From the NCBI GenBank assembly GCA_022705125.1, contig JAKJFB010000131.1, forward strand, positions 1 through 7,532: 7,532 nucleotides of DNA, written 5' to 3'. The stretch comes from Pseudomonadota bacterium (GTDB lineage Bacteria; Pseudomonadota; Gammaproteobacteria; Pseudomonadales; UBA5518). Below are positions 1 to 5,763 of the stretch, piece by piece; the stretch's first letter is position 1; each line of letters opens with the position of its first letter. A program made the position numbers and the translations under genes. The notes under the pieces are model-generated. The model had not been told where the DNA came from and made no database searches. It saw nothing but the letters and a program-made list of their open reading frames with translations.

Positions 1-1143
1 GGGGAAGGTCGCACCGGCCGGCGTCAGTTTCACGCCGGCCTCGGCCGCGAGGCGCACCACTTCCTTCGCCAGTCCGGGGCGTGTGTCGAAGGACACGAAG
101 TAGCCGCCGCGCGGCCGGCTCCACGAGCCCATGCCGGTGCCCGCGAGTTCGCGTTCCAGCGTGTCGAGCACCGCGGCGAAACGCGGACGCAGCAGCGCCG
201 CATGACCGTCCATGTGATCGAGCACGCCGGCGAAATTCTTCAGGAGGGCGACGTGGCGCTTCTGGTTCACCTTGTCCGGGCCGATGCTGCTGAAGCCCAT
301 GTGCTGGCGGATCGCCGCGAGGTTCGCCGCCGACGCCGCCAGGAATGCGACGCCCGCGCCGGCGTGCGTGATCTTGGAGGTCGAGCCGAACAGCAGGACG
401 CTGTTTTCGGTGCCGGCGCTTCGGCACGCGTCGAAGATCGGCGCGAGTTTCGGCGCGTCGCGCTCCAGCGCGTGCACCGCGTAGGCGTCGTCCCAGAAGA
501 GGCGAAAGCCCGGCGCTGCACGCTGGCCGAGCGCCGCACAACGCGCCACGGTCGCGTCGTCGCAGACCGCGCCGGTCGGGTTCGAGAAACGCGGCACCAC
601 CCACATGCCGCGGATCGCGGGGTCGCTGTCGATCAGGGCCTCGACCGCGTCCATGTCCGGGCCGTTCTCCGTCATCGGCACCGTGACCATCTCGATGCCC
701 AGATGTTCGCAGATGCCGAAGTGGCGGTCGTAGCCGGGCACCGGGCAGATGAACTTCACGGGCCCGCCGTTGCGCCAGGCCGAGTCCGGACCCTCGAAGC
801 CGAAATGCATGCCATAGAGCGCGCATTGCCACATCAGCGTCAGGCTGCTGTTGCCCCCGACCAGCATGTTGTCCACGGGCACCTGCAGCACCGGCGCGAA
901 CAGCTGCTTGGCTTCCGGGATGCCGTCGAGGCCGCCGTAGTTGCGCAGGTCGGTGCCGTCGTCGCTACGGTAATTCGCGTCCAGCACGCCATCGAGCCGG
1001 TCCGAGAGGTCCAGCTGCGCGCTGCTGGGCTTGCCGCGCGTCACGTCGAGCTTCAATCCCGCCGCGGCCAGCGCGGCATGGCGCGCCGCGAGTTCGCTTT
1101 CCCGGGCGGCCAGGGTGGCGCGGTCGGCTTCGTCGATACGCAC
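1..1143 (-). CDS. Aspartate aminotransferase, class Ic (partial, C-terminus beyond left edge)
   Basis: Pyridoxal-phosphate enzyme predicted to exchange amino groups between aspartate and 2-oxoglutarate in the cytosol. The first 381 residues are present. I recognise the type Ic aspartate aminotransferase family (PF12897, the group of the Corynebacterium glutamicum enzyme), not the common Ia/Ib types. Signature stretches are VTRGKPSSAQLD (34-45), DLRNYGGLDGIPEAK (65-79), ICPVPGYDRHF (132-142) and GPDMDAVE (161-168). PLP-site residues visible are Asn188 in FSNPTG, Asp218/Asp219 and Tyr221 in WDDAYAVH, and the Schiff-base lysine Lys257 in STSKITHAGAG. Family members run to about 430 residues, so roughly 45-50 residues, including the carboxylate-binding Arg of the NLRLAPS-like motif, lie off the window. 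The GTG start is chosen because GGAGGA lies 8 bases upstream and no in-frame ATG is suitably placed. The gene begins 58 bases after the TIM-barrel gene, so it may share its transcript or have its own promoter. Confidence 0.93.
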   Translation of the reverse strand, partial: MRIDEADRATLAARESELAARHAALAAAGLKLDVTRGKPSSAQLDLSDRLDGVLDANYRSDDGTDLRNYGGLDGIPEAKQLFAPVLQVPVDNMLVGGNSSLTLMWQCALYGMHFGFEGPDSAWRNGGPVKFICPVPGYDRHFGICEHLGIEMVTVPMTENGPDMDAVEALIDSDPAIRGMWVVPRFSNPTGAVCDDATVARCAALGQRAAPGFRLFWDDAYAVHALERDAPKLAPIFDACRSAGTENSVLLFGSTSKITHAGAGVAFLAASAANLAAIRQHMGFSSIGPDKVNQKRHVALLKNFAGVLDHMDGHAALLRPRFAAVLDTLERELAGTGMGSWSRPRGGYFVSFDTRPGLAKEVVRLAAEAGVKLTPAGATFP

Positions 1144-1151
1144 TGCCGGTA

Positions 1152-1157
1152 TCCTCC
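1152..1157 (-). promoter_or_regulatory. Ribosome binding site deciding the GTG start of the aspartate aminotransferase
   Basis: Minus-strand GGAGGA, a near-perfect Shine-Dalgarno sequence, ends 8 bases before the GTG at 1143-1141. It supports a non-ATG start at the point where family similarity begins. Confidence 0.75.
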
Positions 1158-1201
1158 AGTGTCACGGTGTGATGATGTGCCCTACTGCGGGCGAGCGCAT
1201 T

Positions 1202-2053
1202 CTAAGGGCTGAGGGCGTCCGTCTCACGGGCGGGTTTTGGTGAAAGTAGGCCCTCCAGGCTCGCGGCGAGTTCGCGTGCAGCCAGCGCGGGATCCAGGGC
1301 GGCGAGGCGGTCGCTGAAGACTTCGGCCGCGAGCGGGCAGGCGACGCCGTGTTGTTCGAGCGCGGCGAGCAGGCGCGCGAGATCGATGATCCCGGCGCCC
1401 GGAAGCAGCCGCTCGTGCAGGGTCTCGTGCCAGAGGTCCGCGGCCGGTGTGGCCGGCGCATCACTGAGCTGCAACATGAAGACGCGCGCGGGGTCGAGGG
1501 CGGCGGGCGCGTCCAGCGGGGTGTTGCCGCGCGCCCAGTGCCAGCTGTCGAGCAGCAGGCCGCCGTTGGCGCAGCCGGCGCGCTCGATGAGGTCGATGGC
1601 CGCCTCGAGGTTGCCGATCACCGACCACGGCACGAATTCCAGCGCCACGCGCAGGCCGTAGCCCGCCGCCATCCGGCACAGCGAGCGGAAGGCTCGCACC
1701 AGTTGCTCGCGCGGCCACGGTGTGCCGTCCAGCAGCACCGCGCAGGTGTCCCGGGTGTCCAGCGCAACGGCGCATTCGAACAGCGCACGCGCCTGCGCCG
1801 CCGCCACGCTGTCGCGCGCCACGTCAGCCGGCCAGCGCGTCAGCGCCTCGATCATCACCGCGCCGAGGGGGAGTTGTCGCAGCAGTTCGCGGATTGCGTC
1901 GTCGCCGAGACCCGCCGCGTGTGCCTGTTCGACGTGGTGGCGGCGCAGTGTGACGCCCGCAAAGCCCGCCAGCGCCGCGGCACCGACCAGCTCCACGAGC
2001 GGCGCGGCGCGCAGCGTCGCCAGGCAGAGAATGCGGGGAGCCTCGCGCAGCAT
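1202..2053 (-). CDS. Sugar phosphate isomerase/epimerase-like TIM-barrel protein
   Basis: A 283-residue cytosolic protein of the xylose isomerase-like TIM-barrel superfamily (AP_endonuc_2, PF01261), the fold of IolE, IolI, hydroxypyruvate isomerase and 3-dehydroshikimate dehydratase. Length fits a single barrel. Likely divalent-metal ligands fall at the ends of successive strands: Glu139 in VALEFVPW, Asp169 with His172 in LLLDSWHW, Gln195 in MLQLSD, and Glu244 in AAEVFSD. The segment RLLPGAGIIDL (215-225) matches the usual PGEGxID substrate loop, except that the acidic residue is alanine, which may alter specificity. No signal peptide is seen. The ATG is four bases after the phosphatase stop, so translation is probably coupled; the ribosome site is weak (GAGG, very close). 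Substrate cannot be assigned: isomerase, epimerase and dehydratase activities all occur in this fold. Confidence 0.88.
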   Translation of the reverse strand: MLREAPRILCLATLRAAPLVELVGAAALAGFAGVTLRRHHVEQAHAAGLGDDAIRELLRQLPLGAVMIEALTRWPADVARDSVAAAQARALFECAVALDTRDTCAVLLDGTPWPREQLVRAFRSLCRMAAGYGLRVALEFVPWSVIGNLEAAIDLIERAGCANGGLLLDSWHWARGNTPLDAPAALDPARVFMLQLSDAPATPAADLWHETLHERLLPGAGIIDLARLLAALEQHGVACPLAAEVFSDRLAALDPALAARELAASLEGLLSPKPARETDALSP

Positions 2054-2057
2054 CGCC

Positions 2058-3602
2058 TCACAGCCCCAGCGCGGCGCGCATCACGTGGAACACGTAGCTC
2101 TGCTCCTGCACGCCGTGGAAGTGTTGCGCCGAGGGGCCGCCGGCGAAGATCGCGACGTCCTCGCCGCCGTGGGTCTCGGACTCCAGTGGCACCAGCGCCT
2201 CCTGGTGGAAATCCGCGTGCGTGGTATCGACCGCGGACAGGTCCTGCGTGCGGCCCGCCCGCGGCGCGCGCGGGTAAGGCGCCACGCCCGCGGCGCCGTC
2301 GTGAAAACCGGCGCCGTTGGCGTAGCCGAGCGTTGTGTAGGGTTTGCCGTCGGCGGCGAGCGCGGGCGCACTCTCGCCCGGTTGCACCACATTGCCCAGG
2401 ATCGGGTTGCCGCGCGCCGGGTAGCCGGCCATCGTGAACACGTGGCTGTGGTCGGCGGTGACGATCACCAGCGTCTCGCGCAGATCCACCCTCGCCAGCG
2501 CCGCGCGCACGGCATCCGACAGCGCGATGGTGTCGGTGAGCGCGCGGTAGGCGTTGCCGGCATGGTGGCCGTGGTCGATGCGTCCGCCCTCGACCATCAG
2601 GAAGTAGCCGCGCGGGTTGCGCGCGAGGATGTCGATCGCCTTGGCGGTCATCTCCGCCAGCGAGGGCTCGCCGCCGGCGTCGCGCGCGCGGTCGGCCTCG
2701 TATTCCATGTGCGAGCGCTCGAACAGCCCCAGCAGGTGCGTGCTGCGCGCGGGATCGATCGCCTCGAAGCCGGCACGGTCGTAGATGAACTGTCCGCCGA
2801 ACTTGCGTCGCCATTCGCGCGTGAGGTCGCGCCCGTCACGGCGCACGCCGCGCTCGCCGTGGTCCTCGGGATCGCGCGTTCCTGCCGGGAGGAATTTCTC
2901 GCGGCCGCCGCCGAGCGCCACCTCGAGCCCGTCGCCGATGCCGTCGGCGCCGAAGCGCTCGATCAGCTGCGCGGCGATGTCCGGCACCGTCGCACCGGCG
3001 GGGCGGTCGCTGTCGGCCTCCCAGTCGCGTGCGGAGGTGTGCGCGTAGCAGGCCGCGGGCGTGGCATGCGTGAGCCGCGCGGTACTGACCACGCCCGTCG
3101 CGAGCCCCGCGCCCTCGGCCAGTTCCAGCAGCGTGGGTTGCTCGGCAGCCGCGACCGCCTCGCGCGCGGGCTCGCCGTGCGTCACCGTGGCGGCGATGCT
3201 GATGACGCCGTCGTTGGTCTTGATGCCGGTCATCATCGCGCTCATGGTCGGCGCGGAATCCGGCGTCTGCTGGTTGGCGGAGTAGGTCTTCGACAGCGCG
3301 ACGAACGGCAGCCGCTCGAAGGCGAGCGAATTGTCCTCGCCGCTGCCGCCCTGCTGCTGTCCCTCGAGGATGCGCGCGGCGGTGATCGTGGTGATACCCA
3401 TGCCGTCGCCGACGAACAGGATCACGTTGCGCGCGCGCTCCGGCATGCCGGGGAACAGGGCGCGTGACTCGGCGAGCGCGAGGGCTCCCCGCGCGGCCCA
3501 GTCATCGGCTGGCATGCCCGGCGGCGCCGAGGCGTTGGCGCAGGCCGTTCCGGAGCCGGCGAGCGCGAGCAGCAGGGCGGCGCAGTGGCGGGCATGGATC
3601 AT
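2058..3602 (-). CDS. Secreted alkaline phosphatase, metazoan-like PhoA family
   Basis: A 514-residue periplasmic or secreted phosphomonoesterase that releases inorganic phosphate from organic esters. Catalytic features in order are: Asp66 in ILFVGDGMG; nucleophile Ser116 in TPDSAPT; His179 and Thr181 in THATPAACYAH; Glu338, Asp343 and His347 in VEGGRIDHGHH; Asp384-His385 in TADHSH; and His478 in ETHGGED. The Glu/Asp/His spacing (+5, +9) equals E. coli Glu322/Asp327/His331. At the E. coli Asp153 and Lys328 positions this protein has His179 and His344, as animal enzymes do, and it shares animal-type blocks such as NPRGYFLMVEGGRIDHGHH and FHGVQEQ. Residues 1-24 look like a type I signal peptide (hydrophobic ALLLALAG, cleavage near ANA/SA). 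The ATG at 3602 is chosen over a longer in-frame start at 3776 because it begins this signal peptide and follows GGGGA by 6 bases. It is the probable first gene of a minus-strand operon. Confidence 0.95.
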   Translation of the reverse strand: MIHARHCAALLLALAGSGTACANASAPPGMPADDWAARGALALAESRALFPGMPERARNVILFVGDGMGITTITAARILEGQQQGGSGEDNSLAFERLPFVALSKTYSANQQTPDSAPTMSAMMTGIKTNDGVISIAATVTHGEPAREAVAAAEQPTLLELAEGAGLATGVVSTARLTHATPAACYAHTSARDWEADSDRPAGATVPDIAAQLIERFGADGIGDGLEVALGGGREKFLPAGTRDPEDHGERGVRRDGRDLTREWRRKFGGQFIYDRAGFEAIDPARSTHLLGLFERSHMEYEADRARDAGGEPSLAEMTAKAIDILARNPRGYFLMVEGGRIDHGHHAGNAYRALTDTIALSDAVRAALARVDLRETLVIVTADHSHVFTMAGYPARGNPILGNVVQPGESAPALAADGKPYTTLGYANGAGFHDGAAGVAPYPRAPRAGRTQDLSAVDTTHADFHQEALVPLESETHGGEDVAIFAGGPSAQHFHGVQEQSYVFHVMRAALGL

Positions 3603-3608
3603 GGCGTG

Positions 3609-3613
3609 TCCCC
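3609..3613 (-). promoter_or_regulatory. Ribosome binding site deciding the alkaline phosphatase start
   Basis: Minus-strand GGGGA, 6 bases before the ATG at 3602-3600. It supports the start at the signal peptide rather than the 58-codon-longer in-frame ATG at 3776, whose extra residues are Arg/Ala/Pro-rich with no recognisable content. Confidence 0.6.
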
Positions 3614-3668
3614 GGATCGCGCGCGGCGGCGGCATGGTGGCCGGCGATAGTGCCGGCGTGGAGACGGC

Positions 3669-3697
3669 ACTGTCGCGGCCGACTGCTGCGGCGTCAA
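3669..3697 (-). promoter_or_regulatory. Possible sigma70 promoter for the phosphatase cluster
   Basis: On the minus strand TTGACG (3697-3692) matches five of six -35 bases. It is followed after 17 bases by GACAGT (3674-3669), only a three-of-six -10 match. Transcription would begin about 60 bases before the phosphatase ATG. No PHO-box-like pair of CTGTCAT repeats is visible, so PhoB control is not supported. The remainder of the 238-base intergenic region (3603-3840) is GC-rich with short palindromes (for example GCGCCGCGGCGC at 3701-3712), and I see no gene in it. Confidence 0.25.
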
Positions 3698-3829
3698 CCC
3701 GCGCCGCGGCGCGCCGGATGTTCCCCGCCGCCCGGCGGCGTGGTAGCGTCATGGCGCCTTCCCGCGGCATCCGCATCGAGGAGTACCAGGCCGATGATTT
3801 TGCCCCTGCACGAGCTGCGGTTCACGGCC

Positions 3830-3833
3830 GGAG
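3830..3833 (+). promoter_or_regulatory. Ribosome binding site of the transaminase/omega-amidase operon
   Basis: GGAG lies 4 bases before the ATG at 3838 and 7 bases before the adjacent in-frame ATG at 3841. The second spacing is the more usual, so 3841 is preferred; the choice changes the protein by one methionine. Confidence 0.55.
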
Positions 3834-3840
3834 CAAAATG

Positions 3841-4989
3841 ATGCCCGTCATCGAGTCCAAGCTGCCCGACGTGGGCACTACGATCTTCACGGTGATGTCG
3901 CGCAAGGCCGAGGCGCACGGCGCGATCAACCTGTCGCAGGGATTCCCCGATTTCGCGCTGCCCGCGGGTCTGGGCGAGGCGCTGGCGCGCCACGTCGCGG
4001 CGGGGCGCAACCAGTACGCCCCGATGGCCGGCGTGCTCGCGTTGCGCGAGCAGATCGCGCTGAAGCTGGGGCGCTGCTATGGCTGTCGCGTCGACCCGGA
4101 GGCGGAGGTGACCGTGGTCCCGGGCGCCACGGAAGCCATCTTCTGCGCGATCATGGCGACGGTGCGCGCAGGAGACGAGGTCATCCTGTTCGACCCCAGC
4201 TACGACAGCTACGAACCCTCGGTGCGTCTCGCGGGCGGTCGCGCGGTGCGCATCCCCCTGCTGCCGCCGGCCTTCGCGATCGACTGGCAGCGCGTGGCCG
4301 AGGCGCTCACGCCGCGCACGCGGATGATCGTGATCAATTCGCCGCACAATCCCACCGGCAGCGTGCTCGGCGCGGCCGACCTCGATCGGCTCGAGGAACT
4401 GGTGCAGGAGCATGGCCTGCTGGTTCTGTCCGACGAGGTCTACGAACACCTGGTCTACGACGGTGCGGCGCACCACAGCGTGCTGGCGCGGCCCGCGCTG
4501 GCCGAACGTGCCTTCGCGGTGTTCTCCTTCGGCAAGACCTACCACGCCACCGGCTGGAAGACGGGCTACTGCGTGGCGCCGCCCGTGCTGACGCGCGAGT
4601 TCCGCCGCGTGCACCAGTTCGTGACCTTCGTGGCGGTCACGCCGATCCAGCACGCGCTGGCGGATTTCATGGCCGGGGCACCGGCTCACGTGGACCGATT
4701 GCCCGCGTTCTACCAGGCCAAGCGCGACCTGTTCCGCCGCCTGCTCGCCGGCTCGCGCTGGCGTGCGCTGCCCTGCGCCGGCACCTATTTCCAGCTGCTC
4801 GACTATTCCGGCATCGGCGACGCGGACGACGTGGCGATGGCCGAGGAGCTCGTCAGCCGCCACGGTGTGGCCGCGATCCCGGTCTCGGTGTTCTACGAGC
4901 GCCCGCCGCGCCTGCGGCTGCTGCGTTTCTGCTTCGCCAAGCAGGACGAGACGCTGGTGCGCGCGGGGCAGTTGCTATGCAGGATCTGA
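3841..4989 (+). CDS. ybdL: Methionine (glutamine-dependent) aminotransferase, YbdL-type
   Basis: A 382-residue cytosolic PLP-dependent class I aminotransferase. E. coli YbdL prefers methionine, and relatives act as glutamine transaminases converting 4-methylthio-2-oxobutanoate to methionine. Similarity to YbdL runs end to end: SKLPDVGTTIFTVMS (6-20), INLSQGFPDF (29-38), NQYAPMAGVLALRE (57-70), FDPSYDSY (117-124), and HGVAAIPVSVFY near the end. Active-site residues visible are Asn170 in SPHNPTG, Asp198 and Tyr201 in SDEVYEH, Schiff-base Lys232 in SFGKTYHATGWK, and carboxylate-binding Arg362 in LRFCFAK. Length matches the family. Its last 13 bases overlap the omega-amidase start in another frame, implying an operon and translational coupling. 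That partner supports glutamine as amino donor. The alternative annotation is kynurenine/generic aspartate-family aminotransferase; YbdL-type is much better supported. Confidence 0.93.
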   Translation: MPVIESKLPDVGTTIFTVMSRKAEAHGAINLSQGFPDFALPAGLGEALARHVAAGRNQYAPMAGVLALREQIALKLGRCYGCRVDPEAEVTVVPGATEAIFCAIMATVRAGDEVILFDPSYDSYEPSVRLAGGRAVRIPLLPPAFAIDWQRVAEALTPRTRMIVINSPHNPTGSVLGAADLDRLEELVQEHGLLVLSDEVYEHLVYDGAAHHSVLARPALAERAFAVFSFGKTYHATGWKTGYCVAPPVLTREFRRVHQFVTFVAVTPIQHALADFMAGAPAHVDRLPAFYQAKRDLFRRLLAGSRWRALPCAGTYFQLLDYSGIGDADDVAMAEELVSRHGVAAIPVSVFYERPPRLRLLRFCFAKQDETLVRAGQLLCRI

Positions 4990-5759
4990 GCGTCACGATC
5001 TTGCAGCAGGATCTCGCGTGGCAGGACGCGCCGGCCAATCGCGCGCAATTCGCCCGCCTGCTGCCGGCAGCTGCCGGCAGCGCGCTGGCGCTGCTGCCGG
5101 AGATGTTCGCCACCGGCTTCACGATGGAGCCGGCGACCTGCGCCGAGGGCATGGATGGCCCCACGGTGGGCTGGCTGCGCGAGCAGGCGGCGCGGCACGG
5201 TTGTGCGATCGCCGGCAGTCTCGCGATCGCCGAGGGCGGGGCGTTTCGCAACCGCTTCCTGTTCGCGCGCCCGGACGGCGGGCTCGCGCATTACGACAAG
5301 CGTCACCTGTTCCGCATGGCCGGCGAGCATCACGGCTATGTCGCGGGCAGCGCGCGGCGCGTGATCGAATGGCGGGGCTGGCGGTTGTGCCCGCAGGTCT
5401 GCTACGACCTGCGCTTCCCGGTGTGGAGCCGCAACCGCGGCGACTACGACGCGCTGCTGTACGTGGCGAACTGGCCGGCGCGCCGGCGCGAGCACTGGCG
5501 CGCGCTGCTCGTCGCACGCGCGATCGAGAACCAGGCCTGGGTCATCGGCGTGAACCGCACCGGCATCGATGGCAAGGGCATCGGGTACGCCGGTGACAGC
5601 CTGGTGATCGACCCGTGGGGCGGGGTGGTGCTGGATGCCGGCAGTGCCGCGGGCGTGCACCGCGTGACGCTCGCGGCGGCAACGCTCGCGGATTGCCGCG
5701 AGAAATTCCCGGTGCACCTCGATGCGGATGCGTTCCGCATCGGCGGTGCGCCGCAGTGA
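4977..5759 (+). CDS. yafV: Omega-amidase, YafV-type nitrilase-superfamily hydrolase
   Basis: A 260-residue cytosolic carbon-nitrogen hydrolase predicted to cleave 2-oxoglutaramate to 2-oxoglutarate and ammonia. The nitrilase triad is intact: Glu42 in LLPEMFATGF, Lys108 in HYDKRHLFRM and Cys142 in PQVCYDLRFPVW. The additional conserved Glu117 in GEHHGY is also present. Strong YafV-like blocks include FPVWSRNRGDYD (147-158), LYVANWPA (161-168), RAIENQAWV (181-189) and the C-terminal EKFPVHLDADAFRI. The protein aligns with E. coli YafV from the first residues (DLSVTILQQDLAW), which fixes the ATG inside the end of the transaminase gene; a weak GGGG lies 9 bases upstream. Pairing with a YbdL-type transaminase makes sense because removing oxoglutaramate makes glutamine transamination effectively irreversible. 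It ends only four bases from the convergent di-iron protein gene. Confidence 0.94.
   Translation: MQDLSVTILQQDLAWQDAPANRAQFARLLPAAAGSALALLPEMFATGFTMEPATCAEGMDGPTVGWLREQAARHGCAIAGSLAIAEGGAFRNRFLFARPDGGLAHYDKRHLFRMAGEHHGYVAGSARRVIEWRGWRLCPQVCYDLRFPVWSRNRGDYDALLYVANWPARRREHWRALLVARAIENQAWVIGVNRTGIDGKGIGYAGDSLVIDPWGGVVLDAGSAAGVHRVTLAAATLADCREKFPVHLDADAFRIGGAPQ
5061..5080 (+). repeat. Tandem duplication of a 10-base palindrome inside the omega-amidase gene
   Basis: The self-complementary decamer CTGCCGGCAG occurs twice head to tail, encoding LLPAAAG at residues 29-34. It could fold on itself in DNA or mRNA. It lies in a poorly conserved linker before the Glu42 motif, so it may reflect a small replication-slippage duplication. 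Confidence 0.6.
5721..5741 (+). other. Perfect 8-bp stem-loop near the 3' end of the omega-amidase gene
   Basis: GATGCGGA (5721-5728) and TCCGCATC (5734-5741) are exact inverted repeats around a 5-base loop, 16 bases before the stop codon. No T-run follows on either strand, so it does not qualify as a standard intrinsic terminator. The sequence encodes the conserved DADAFRI segment, so coding constraint may explain it. It is the only strong hairpin near this convergent gene junction, where no separate terminator space exists. Confidence 0.5.
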
Positions 5760-5763
5760 AGGC

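Noticed and set aside
1162..1200. A 12-codon minus-strand mini-frame before the aspartate aminotransferase, as a leader peptide, and the small TCAC-N3-GTGA repeat within it
   Set aside because: No ribosome site for the mini-frame, no run of regulatory codons or attenuator hairpin, and 4-base arms are too short to call an operator.
202..1212. A 336-codon plus-strand open frame opposite the aspartate aminotransferase
   Set aside because: Low-complexity Arg/His/Val-rich product with no family similarity; the minus strand encodes an unmistakable aminotransferase.
2121..2140. Possible lipoprotein signal at the phosphatase N-terminus (considered for the GTAC before Ala-Asn-Ala, encoded near 3540)
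   Set aside because: The residue three before Cys21 is Gly rather than Leu/Val/Ile, so no proper lipobox; an ANA-type signal peptidase I site fits better.
1722..3467. A 581-codon open frame on the plus strand, opposite the phosphatase and TIM-barrel genes
   Set aside because: Its translation is Arg/Ala/Val-rich with no recognisable domain and mirrors the codons of two clear genes; long antisense frames are expected at this GC content.
3603..3837. PHO box upstream of the alkaline phosphatase
   Set aside because: Only isolated CTGTC-like fragments are seen, not two CTGTCAT-type repeats with 11-base periodicity.
3694..4863. A 389-codon minus-strand frame opposite the transaminase
   Set aside because: Antisense shadow of a gene with all PLP-site motifs; no coherent protein features.
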